A DNA stretch of 50,596 bases from an uncultured Bacillota bacterium (GTDB lineage Bacteria; Bacillota; Clostridia; Lachnospirales; Lachnospiraceae): NCBI GenBank assembly GCA_958352855.1, contig CATWQE010000016.1, positions 1-50,596 on the forward strand, read 5' to 3'. The translations under genes were made by a program, and so were the position numbers. Shown piece after piece: positions 35,914-43,431 of the stretch. The stretch's first letter is position 1, and every line of letters starts with the position of its first letter. The notes under the pieces are model-generated. The model was not told the DNA's origin and did not search any database. It saw only the letters and a list, made by a program, of their open reading frames with translations.

Positions 35914-36756
35914 ATGAAAAAAGAGAAAATTGCAGGGAAAATCGGAAAATCTGTAATTTATGTACTGCTTTCCGTTGTGGCTCTTATCTGGATGTATCCT
36001 TTTATCTGGATGATTAGTGCGTCTTTGAAAACCCAGAGCGAATTTTTTGCCAGCGGTCTGAGTTTAATTCCGGAAAGCCTGAATTTTGATAACTATGTAA
36101 GAGCATGGAATAATGCAAACTTTGCTGTGTACTTCAAAAACTCTATTATTGTAACAGTCAGCGTTGTTGTGATTGTTCTTTTATCAACATCTGCAGCTGG
36201 CTATGTTATGGGAAGATATGTTTTTGTTGGTAAGAAACTGGTTATGGGAATCTTCATGGCAAGTATTACAATTCCACTGGTATTTACAGTTATTCCTATT
36301 TATGAATTGTTAAAAGAAATGGGATTGGAACAGAACCTGCTGGGTCTGATTCTGGCAGAGGCCGGAGGAGGTCATGTTATCTTCCTGATGCTGTTCTCCA
36401 GTTTTTACGGAGGACTTCCAAAGGAGCTGGAAGAGGCGGCAACTATTGATGGAAGTGGTTTTATGAAAACCTACTCCAGCATTATGTTCCCTCTGGCAAA
36501 ACCAATTATGGCAACCGTAGTGATTATGCAGTTTATCTGGACATGGAACTCTTTCCTCTTGCCATTGATTGTTACCCTGAGTAAACCGGAAATGCGTACC
36601 TTAGCTGTTGGTCTGTATGCGTTAAGAGGTGAAAACGTAGTTGACTGGACTGGTATTGCTGCCGGTGCATGTATTGCGGTTCTGCCGATTATTTTGATTT
36701 TTGTATGCCTGCAGAAATATTTTGTAGATGGTGTGGCAGGCGCTGTAAAGAGTTAA
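35914..36756 (+). CDS. Sugar ABC transporter permease (MalG type)
   Basis: A 280-residue permease with six hydrophobic segments and the EAA loop KELEEAATIDGSGFMKTYSS. It follows the first permease by 19 bp, with AGGAGAGGAG before the start. It is the second half of the channel; the lipoprotein gene follows after 47 bp, so the order here is permease-permease-lipoprotein, unlike the other two importers in the window. Confidence 0.93.
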   Translation: MKKEKIAGKIGKSVIYVLLSVVALIWMYPFIWMISASLKTQSEFFASGLSLIPESLNFDNYVRAWNNANFAVYFKNSIIVTVSVVVIVLLSTSAAGYVMGRYVFVGKKLVMGIFMASITIPLVFTVIPIYELLKEMGLEQNLLGLILAEAGGGHVIFLMLFSSFYGGLPKELEEAATIDGSGFMKTYSSIMFPLAKPIMATVVIMQFIWTWNSFLLPLIVTLSKPEMRTLAVGLYALRGENVVDWTGIAAGACIAVLPIILIFVCLQKYFVDGVAGAVKS

Positions 36757-36803
36757 GAAATAAAATTTTATTATATTTAAATTATTTAAGGAGGTATTTT
36801 ACC

Positions 36804-38297
36804 ATGAAAAAGAGAATTGCAGCATTAGCTATGGCTGGTCTGATGGTTCTGTCAGCAGTTGGCTGTGGCCCAAGCGTGAGCGGAGGCGGCTCAGAAGGAA
36901 AAGAGCAGGAAACAACTTCTGAAAAGAAAGAAGAATCCAAAGGTGATGGAGAAGTTGTTCTGCAGGTTGTAGATATGAGTGATTCTACAAAAGCAAGAAG
37001 AGAAGAGTACAACAAGAAGTTTGAGGAAGAGAACAACTGTAAAGTAGAATATACAGTGTTGGCTGGAGATCAGTATCAGACAACCATTAACTCTTCGATT
37101 AAAGCAAATACAGCACCAGACTTGTTTGCTCTTCCAAGTGGTGTGAAGCTTTCTACAGCAGTAGAAGAAGGCTGGTATATGCCAATGAATGATTATGTGG
37201 AAGACGGATTTTTCGATACTTTTGCAGAGGGCGCATTAAACGAAGGTATTACAACAATGGACGGACAGGTTTATGTGCTTCCGGAATCAGCAAATATCGT
37301 AAACACTCTGGTATTCTACAATAAAAACGTTCTGGAGGATGCAGGAGTAGACACTGAAAATCTTCCAAAAACATGGAGCGAATTCAGAGAAGTTTGTAAG
37401 CAGGTAACAGAAGCCGGAAAAGGTAAATACTACGGTATGATTGAAGGCGGAAAACAGGTAAACAGACTGGAAATTGCTATCCGCGCATTATCCTGTCTGG
37501 CAGGAAGCAAATCAAATGATATCGGTGTTATCAGCATGGTAGATGGAAAGAATGTTTTAAATTCTGACGCTATGATTCAGGCATTTGACTTCTACAGCGG
37601 ACTGGTACAGGATGGCAGCTTCCATCCAGACTCTGTAAACCTGGCAGCACCGGAAGCAAGAGCTCTGTTTGCACAGAATCAGGCTGCATTCCTGATTCAG
37701 GGTTCCTGGTGTATCTCAACCTGGGAAAAAGAAAACCCGGAATTAGAATTTGGTGTTATGGAAATGCCGGTACCAGATGACGGTGCAAAAGGCGGACTTC
37801 CTTACATTGGCGCACAGCCATGGATGGGTATTTCTAAAACATCTGAAAATCCAGAACTTGCAGCAAAATACCTTCAGGGACTTTATTCTGAAGAATACCA
37901 GGCAGGCGTTGTAGAAGACGGTGGTTTCGTATCTGCTGTAAAAGGTGTTAATGAGAAATACATGAAAGATGGCGTTATGAAAGATTACTATACACTGGCT
38001 CTGGAACAGGGTAAACTTTGCCCGGACCCAATCGTAGGTAATGCAGATGCAGCAGTGGTTTACGCAAATATCACAGAAATTTCTCCAAACTTAGGACAGA
38101 TTGTACAAGGTACTCTTACAGGAAAAACAGATTATAAAGATACTTTGAAGACATTAGCTGAAAATACCCAGAAAGAATGGGAAAACGGAATTAAAAAAGC
38201 GCAGGAAGCTGGAGCTGAAGTTTCCGCAGCAGACTTTGAATTTAAAAACTGGAATCCATTGGAAGACTATACAGCAGAAGATTATCAGAACAAATAA
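36804..38297 (+). CDS. Sugar ABC transporter substrate-binding lipoprotein
   Basis: A 497-residue family-1 binding protein with lipobox SAVGC (Cys21) and a Gly/Ser/Glu-rich tether. I start at ATG 36804, which follows AAGGAGG and gives a proper signal peptide; the open frame extends back into the permease gene without a site. It is the last gene before a terminator. Its ligand is presumably the substrate of the neighbouring DUF4838-like enzyme. Confidence 0.92.
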   Translation: MKKRIAALAMAGLMVLSAVGCGPSVSGGGSEGKEQETTSEKKEESKGDGEVVLQVVDMSDSTKARREEYNKKFEEENNCKVEYTVLAGDQYQTTINSSIKANTAPDLFALPSGVKLSTAVEEGWYMPMNDYVEDGFFDTFAEGALNEGITTMDGQVYVLPESANIVNTLVFYNKNVLEDAGVDTENLPKTWSEFREVCKQVTEAGKGKYYGMIEGGKQVNRLEIAIRALSCLAGSKSNDIGVISMVDGKNVLNSDAMIQAFDFYSGLVQDGSFHPDSVNLAAPEARALFAQNQAAFLIQGSWCISTWEKENPELEFGVMEMPVPDDGAKGGLPYIGAQPWMGISKTSENPELAAKYLQGLYSEEYQAGVVEDGGFVSAVKGVNEKYMKDGVMKDYYTLALEQGKLCPDPIVGNADAAVVYANITEISPNLGQIVQGTLTGKTDYKDTLKTLAENTQKEWENGIKKAQEAGAEVSAADFEFKNWNPLEDYTAEDYQNK

Positions 38298-38299
38298 GA

Positions 38300-38342
38300 G
38301 GAAATTGCCGGGGTGTATATCATCTCGGCATTTCCTTTTTAT
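38300..38342 (+). terminator. Terminator of the permease/lipoprotein operon
   Basis: GGAAATTGCCG (38300-38310) pairs with CGGCATTTCC (38326-38335) with a single bulged T, followed by six Ts. It insulates the rpsL promoter that comes next. Confidence 0.85.
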
Positions 38343-38369
38343 AAATCTTAAAAATTGTAGAAAAAATCC

Positions 38370-38398
38370 TTGACAGGTGAAATCTTCCTATATATAAT
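38370..38398 (+). promoter_or_regulatory. Consensus promoter of the rpsL-rpsG-fusA operon
   Basis: TTGACA (38370-38375), 17 bp, TATAAT (38393-38398): a perfect sigma-A promoter, as expected for a str operon. The leader to rpsL is about 125 bases. Confidence 0.92.
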
Positions 38399-38405
38399 GA
38401 AGAAG

Positions 38406-38453
38406 TATGCGTGAGAAACAGGGCTTTTATGCGCATATGAGATTATTCATATG
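38406..38453 (+). promoter_or_regulatory. Competing hairpins in the rpsL leader
   Basis: TATGCG (38406-38411) can pair with CGCATA (38432-38437), while CATATGA (38434-38440) can pair with TCATATG (38447-38453). The two share the CATA bases, so only one can form at a time. This may be part of an autoregulatory leader; the stems are short and chance is possible. Confidence 0.35.
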
Positions 38454-38529
38454 ATGAATAACTGGCAGCCACTTTATTTCTTTTATAATGATTATAGAAG
38501 ATGTGCAAATTTTACAGGAGGTGAAAGGA

Positions 38530-38949
38530 ATGCCAACATTTAACCAGTTAGTAAGAAAAGGACGTCAGACTTCCGTGAAAAAGTCTACAGCACCTGCACT
38601 TCAGAAGAGCTACAACTCTTTACAGAAAAAATCATCTGATTTATCTTCTCCACAGAAGAGAGGTGTATGTACCGCTGTTAAGACTGCTACACCAAAGAAG
38701 CCTAACTCAGCTCTTAGAAAAATCGCCAGAGTTCGTCTTTCAAACGGAATCGAAGTAACAAGCTACATTCCAGGAGAAGGTCACAACTTACAGGAGCACA
38801 GCGTTGTTCTGATCCGTGGTGGTAGAGTAAAAGACTTACCAGGTACCAGATATCATATCATTCGTGGTACATTAGATACAGCAGGTGTTGCTAACAGACG
38901 CCAGGCTCGTTCTAAATACGGTGCTAAGAGACCAAAAGATAAAAAATAG
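38530..38949 (+). CDS. rpsL: 30S ribosomal protein S12
   Basis: A 139-residue S12 with PTFNQLVRKGRQ at the N-terminus, TPKKPNSALRKIARVRL and GGRVKDLPGTRYH. The two lysines changed in streptomycin-resistant strains (in TPKKPNS and RVKDLPG) are wild type. The ATG at 38530 follows GGAGGTGAAAGGA. S12 sits at the decoding centre. rpsG follows after an unusually long, structured 206-bp spacer. Confidence 0.98.
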   Translation: MPTFNQLVRKGRQTSVKKSTAPALQKSYNSLQKKSSDLSSPQKRGVCTAVKTATPKKPNSALRKIARVRLSNGIEVTSYIPGEGHNLQEHSVVLIRGGRVKDLPGTRYHIIRGTLDTAGVANRRQARSKYGAKRPKDKK

Positions 38950-39155
38950 AAACTATGAAAATCCATGAGTGACGGACAGATAGTCTGTTACCTTAAATTA
39001 TAGAATCACAGGACTAACTATCAATCATTTGTGCCGGGATTCCACAAGCCCAGTAGTGGCTGCGGGTTTAGATAGAGAATTTACCGTGCGAACATGCAGA
39101 ATAGTTTGTGTGAGTACCTATGATTTAATCGGAACTGATTAAGGAGGGAAGTAAC
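38950..39155 (+). promoter_or_regulatory. Structured rpsL-rpsG spacer, candidate S7 autoregulatory RNA
   Basis: This 206-bp spacer is gene-free but structured. CCAC (39042-39045) pairs with GTGG (39056-39059), and AAGCCC in its loop (39046-39051) pairs with GGGTTT (39064-39069), forming an H-type pseudoknot. CTATC (39018-39022) can close it with GATAG (39071-39075), or pair instead with the upstream GATAG (38979-38983). In E. coli the rpsL-rpsG gap binds S7 for feedback control; I infer a similar role here. No promoter or terminator is seen. Confidence 0.5.
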
Positions 39156-39626
39156 GTGCCACGTAAAGGACATACTCAGAAAAGAGACGTTCTGGCAGAT
39201 CCAATGTACAACAATAAAGTGGTTACCAAACTTATCAATAACATCATGTTAGACGGTAAGAAAGGTGTAGCACAGAAAATTGTTTACGGTGCATTCGCCA
39301 GAATCGAAGAAAAAGCTGGTAAACCAGCACTTGAAGTTTTCGAAGAGGCTATGAACAACATCATGCCACTTCTTGAAGTAAAAGCTAGACGTATCGGTGG
39401 TGCTACTTATCAGGTTCCGATCGAGGTAAGAGCAGACAGACGTCAGGCACTGGCTCTTCGCTGGTTAACAATGTTCTCTCGTAAAAGAGGCGAGAAAACA
39501 ATGGAAGAAAGACTTGCAAATGAGCTTTTAGATGCAATGAACAACACAGGTGCATCCGTTAAGAGAAAAGAAGACATGCACAAGATGGCTGAGGCAAATA
39601 AAGCATTTGCTCACTATCGCTTCTAA
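39156..39626 (+). CDS. rpsG: 30S ribosomal protein S7
   Basis: A 156-residue S7 (PRKGHTQKRDVLADPMYNNK at the N-terminus), which organises the head of the 30S subunit by binding the 3' domain of 16S rRNA. It starts with GTG at 39156, after AAGGAGGGAAG; no ATG is available nearby. It lies between the structured spacer and fusA (17-bp gap), so translational feedback by S7 would affect both. Confidence 0.98.
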   Translation: MPRKGHTQKRDVLADPMYNNKVVTKLINNIMLDGKKGVAQKIVYGAFARIEEKAGKPALEVFEEAMNNIMPLLEVKARRIGGATYQVPIEVRADRRQALALRWLTMFSRKRGEKTMEERLANELLDAMNNTGASVKRKEDMHKMAEANKAFAHYRF

Positions 39627-39643
39627 TATAGGAGGAAAATCCA

Positions 39644-41770
39644 TTGGCTAAAGAGGGAAGAGAATATCCATTAGAGCGTACCAGAAATATTGGTATTATG
39701 GCTCATATCGATGCGGGTAAAACAACTCTTACAGAACGTATCCTGTATTATACAGGTGTCAACTATAAGATTGGTGATACTCATGAAGGTACTGCTACCA
39801 TGGACTGGATGGAACAGGAGCAGGAAAGAGGTATCACAATTACCTCAGCCGCTACAACATGCCACTGGACACTGCAGGAGAACTGCAAACCAAAAGCCGG
39901 TGCTCTGGAACACCGTATCAATATCATTGATACTCCAGGACACGTTGACTTTACTGTAGAAGTTGAGCGTTCTCTGCGTGTACTTGACGGTGCTGTTGGT
40001 GTATTCTGTGCAAAGGGCGGTGTTGAACCACAGTCCGAAAACGTATGGCGTCAGGCTGACACATACAATGTACCACGTATGGCATTCATCAATAAGATGG
40101 ATATCCTTGGTGCAGATTTCTACGGCGCTGTAGAACAGATTAAAACAAGATTAGGAAAGAATGCAATCTGCATTCAGCTCCCAATCGGTAAGGAAGATGA
40201 ATTCAAAGGAATCATCGACCTGTTTGAAATGAAAGCTTACATCTACAATGATGATAAGGGTGATGATATTTCTATCGTTGATATCCCAGAAGATATGGCA
40301 GATGATGCAGAACTGTACCGTACAGAACTGGTTGAAAAAATCTGTGAATTAGACGATGATTTAATGATGGAATATCTGGAAGGTGAAGAACCATCTACAG
40401 AAGCTTTAAAAGCAACTTTAAGAAAAGCAACATGTGAATGTGCTGCTGTTCCTGTATGCTGTGGTACAGCTTACAGAAATAAAGGTGTTCAGAAACTTCT
40501 GGATGCGATCATTGAGTTCATGCCTTCACCACTGGATGTACCTGCTATTCAGGGTACAGACCTGGATGGTAACCCAATCGAAAAACATTCTTCTGACGAT
40601 GAACCATTTGCAGCTCTTGCATTCAAGATCATGGTTGACCCATTCGTTGGTAAGCTTGCATTCTTCCGTGTATATTCAGGAACAATCAACTCCGGTTCTT
40701 ATGTTCTGAACTCTACAAAAGGAAAGAAAGAGCGTGTTGGACGTATCCTTCAGATGCATGCTAACAAACGTCAGGAATTAGACAAAGTATATGCTGGTGA
40801 TATCGCTGCAGCTGTAGGTCTTAAATTTACAGTAACAGGTGATACCATTTGTGATGACCAGCATCCGGTAATTCTGGAATCCATGGAATTCCCAGAACCA
40901 GTTATCGAGCTGGCTATCGAGCCTAAGACAAAAGCAGGACAGGGTAAATTAGGTGAATCCTTAGCAAAACTTGCTGAAGAAGACCCAACCTTCCGTGCTC
41001 ATACAAATCAAGAAACAGGACAGACCATTATCGCAGGTATGGGTGAGCTTCACCTGGAAATCATTGTTGACCGTCTGCTTCGTGAATTCAAAGTAGAAGC
41101 TAACGTAGGTGCTCCACAGGTTGCTTACAAAGAAACCTTCACAAAACCAGTTGATGTTGATAGCAAATATGCTAAACAGTCTGGTGGACGTGGACAGTAT
41201 GGTCACTGTAAAGTTAAATTCGAGCCAATGGATGCCAACGGTGAAGAACTGTTCAAGTTCGAATCCACAGTTGTTGGTGGTGCTATTCCTAAGGAATACA
41301 TTCCAGCAGTTGGCGAAGGTATCGAAGAAGCTATGAAAGCCGGTATTCTTGGTGGATTCCCAGTAGTTGGTGTTCATGCTAACGTATACGATGGTTCCTA
41401 CCATGAAGTCGACTCTTCTGAAATGGCATTCCACATTGCTGGTTCTTTAGCATTCAAAGATGCTATGGCAAAAGCTTCACCAGTATTACTGGAGCCAATC
41501 ATGAGAGTTGAAGTTACAACACCAGAAGATTACATGGGTGATGTTATCGGTGATATCAACTCCCGTCGTGGACGTATCGAAGGTATGGATGATATCGGCG
41601 GAGGTAAGATGGTAAGGGCATACGTTCCGCTGTCAGAAATGTTCGGTTATTCAACAGACCTGCGCTCCAGGACACAGGGCCGTGGTAACTACTCCATGTT
41701 CTTTGAAAAATATGAACCAGTTCCAAAATCCGTACAGGAAAAAGTTCTGGCAGGAAAATCAGATAAATAA
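39644..41770 (+). CDS. fusA: Elongation factor G
   Basis: A 708-residue EF-G with the G1 motif AHIDAGKTT, G3 DTPGHVDF, and G4 NKMD, and the standard domains II-V. It drives translocation by GTP hydrolysis. It starts with TTG at 39644 after GGAGGAAAA, giving the expected AKEGREYPLERTRNIGI N-terminus. It closes the rpsL-rpsG-fusA unit; tuf has a separate promoter. Confidence 0.98.
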   Translation: MAKEGREYPLERTRNIGIMAHIDAGKTTLTERILYYTGVNYKIGDTHEGTATMDWMEQEQERGITITSAATTCHWTLQENCKPKAGALEHRINIIDTPGHVDFTVEVERSLRVLDGAVGVFCAKGGVEPQSENVWRQADTYNVPRMAFINKMDILGADFYGAVEQIKTRLGKNAICIQLPIGKEDEFKGIIDLFEMKAYIYNDDKGDDISIVDIPEDMADDAELYRTELVEKICELDDDLMMEYLEGEEPSTEALKATLRKATCECAAVPVCCGTAYRNKGVQKLLDAIIEFMPSPLDVPAIQGTDLDGNPIEKHSSDDEPFAALAFKIMVDPFVGKLAFFRVYSGTINSGSYVLNSTKGKKERVGRILQMHANKRQELDKVYAGDIAAAVGLKFTVTGDTICDDQHPVILESMEFPEPVIELAIEPKTKAGQGKLGESLAKLAEEDPTFRAHTNQETGQTIIAGMGELHLEIIVDRLLREFKVEANVGAPQVAYKETFTKPVDVDSKYAKQSGGRGQYGHCKVKFEPMDANGEELFKFESTVVGGAIPKEYIPAVGEGIEEAMKAGILGGFPVVGVHANVYDGSYHEVDSSEMAFHIAGSLAFKDAMAKASPVLLEPIMRVEVTTPEDYMGDVIGDINSRRGRIEGMDDIGGGKMVRAYVPLSEMFGYSTDLRSRTQGRGNYSMFFEKYEPVPKSVQEKVLAGKSDK

Positions 41771-41790
41771 TTATTTAAAACAAATAAAAC

Positions 41791-41819
41791 TTGCAAATAT
41801 CCTTGATTTGCAATATAAT
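41791..41819 (+). promoter_or_regulatory. Promoter of tuf
   Basis: TTGCAA (41791-41796) and TATAAT (41814-41819) with a 17-bp spacer. It gives tuf its own transcript in addition to any read-through from fusA. Confidence 0.8.
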
Positions 41820-41830
41820 CAAGGGTAGCA

Positions 41831-41862
41831 GGTTGATTTTATCAGCCGCCTCGTTATGAGGC
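41831..41862 (+). other. Tandem hairpins in the tuf leader
   Basis: GGTTGAT pairs with ATCAGCC (41831-41847), and GCCTC with GAGGC (41848-41862), directly adjacent to each other. There is no T-run, so these are not a terminator. They may stabilise the abundant tuf mRNA. Confidence 0.5.
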
Positions 41863-41924
41863 ATCAAAATCTAAATTAATAATTGCCCAAACGGGGCGCA
41901 TGTTAAACAAGGAGGACATTCAAA

Positions 41925-43112
41925 ATGGCTAAAGCTAAATTTGAAAGAAGCAAACCGCATTGTAACATCGGTACCATCGGACACGTTGACCATGGTAAAA
42001 CAACTTTAACAGCTGCTATCACAAAAGTTCTTGCTACAAGAGTTGCTGGTAACACTGCTACAGATTTCGAAAACATCGATAAAGCTCCAGAAGAAAGAGA
42101 ACGTGGTATCACAATCTCTACTTCTCACGTAGAATATGAAACAGAAAAACGTCACTACGCTCACGTTGACTGCCCAGGACATGCTGACTACGTTAAGAAC
42201 ATGATCACAGGTGCAGCTCAGATGGACGGTGCTATCTTAGTAGTAGCTGCTACAGATGGTGTTATGGCTCAGACAAAAGAACACATCCTTCTGTCTCGTC
42301 AGGTTAACGTTCCATACATCGTTGTATTCATGAACAAATGTGACATGGTTGACGACGAAGAATTACTTGAATTAGTAGAAATGGAAATCGTTGAGCAGTT
42401 AGAAGAATATGACTTCACAGACTGCCCAATCATCAAAGGTTCTGCTCTGAAAGCTCTGGAAGATCCAAACGGTCCATGGGGCGACAAAATCATGGAACTT
42501 ATGGATGCTGTTGACAGCTTCATTCCAGATCCAGAACGTGATACAGATAAAAACTTCATCATGCCTGTAGAAGACGTATTCTCTATCACAGGTCGTGGTA
42601 CAGTTGCTACTGGTAGAGTAGAAGCTGGTACTCTTCATGTATCTGACGAAGTTGAAATCGTTGGTCTGAAAGAAGAAACACGTAAAGTAGTTGTAACTGG
42701 TATCGAAATGTTCCGTAAGCTGTTAGACGAAGCTCAGGCTGGTGATAACATCGGTGCTCTTCTTCGTGGTGTTCAGAGAAACGAAATCGAAAGAGGACAG
42801 GTTCTCGCTAAACCAGGAAGCATCAAATGCCATACAAAATTCACAGCTCAGGTTTACGTACTGAAAAAAGACGAAGGTGGCCGTCATACACCATTCTTCA
42901 ACAACTACCGTCCACAGTTCTACTTCAGAACAACAGACGTAACAGGTGTATGTAACTTACCAGAAGGTACAGAAATGTGCATGCCTGGCGATAACATCGA
43001 AATGACTATTGAACTGATTCACCCAATCGCTATGGAGCAGGGTCTTAGATTCGCTATCCGCGAAGGTGGACGTACAGTAGGTTCAGGTGCTGTTGCATCT
43101 ATCATTGAGTAA
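41925..43112 (+). CDS. tuf: Elongation factor Tu
   Basis: A 395-residue EF-Tu: G1 GHVDHGKTT, G3 DCPGHADY, G4 NKCD, then the two beta-barrel domains. It brings aminoacyl-tRNA to the ribosome. AAGGAGGAC precedes the ATG. Codon choice is strongly biased, as expected of a highly expressed gene. It is the last gene of the str region here. Confidence 0.99.
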   Translation: MAKAKFERSKPHCNIGTIGHVDHGKTTLTAAITKVLATRVAGNTATDFENIDKAPEERERGITISTSHVEYETEKRHYAHVDCPGHADYVKNMITGAAQMDGAILVVAATDGVMAQTKEHILLSRQVNVPYIVVFMNKCDMVDDEELLELVEMEIVEQLEEYDFTDCPIIKGSALKALEDPNGPWGDKIMELMDAVDSFIPDPERDTDKNFIMPVEDVFSITGRGTVATGRVEAGTLHVSDEVEIVGLKEETRKVVVTGIEMFRKLLDEAQAGDNIGALLRGVQRNEIERGQVLAKPGSIKCHTKFTAQVYVLKKDEGGRHTPFFNNYRPQFYFRTTDVTGVCNLPEGTEMCMPGDNIEMTIELIHPIAMEQGLRFAIREGGRTVGSGAVASIIE

Positions 43113-43308
43113 TCTGCGGTAAGCAATGAGCAGTGCAGATTCAAGGATAATGGGCAGTGGGAGCTTGCTCACACAAGACCATTAGACGAAGAATCTATGG
43201 GGCGAATGCCCCGACCGAGATGAAGCGTAGCGGAATCGAGGGTACTGCGAAGTTCGATAGAATAAAATAAATTGACACCGAAAGGTGTATTGTGTCCAAA
43301 CGTAAGAT
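43113..43308 (+). other. Gene-free spacer after tuf with several small hairpins
   Basis: About 200 bp between the tuf stop and its terminator contains no ORF I can support. It has GTGGGAGCTTGCTCACAC, GGGGCGAATGCCCC and GACACCGAAAGGTGT hairpins and a GC-rich stretch around 43195-43260 unlike its AT-rich surroundings. It may be a dispersed intergenic repeat. This is from pattern only. Confidence 0.4.
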
Positions 43309-43342
43309 ACCCCAGAAACCGTAAGGTTTTCTGGGGTTTTTC
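43309..43342 (+). terminator. Terminator after tuf
   Basis: ACCCCAGAAACC (43309-43320), loop GTAA, GGTTTTCTGGGGT (43325-43337), then Ts. A strong classical terminator about 200 bp after the gene. Confidence 0.88.
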
Positions 43343-43431
43343 TGTTAGTATTTTATGGTGCATGAAAATATGAGCATATTTGAATATGACCAGGAAACAG
43401 GGATTTAAGAGCAGTATAAGGAGCGGACAAG

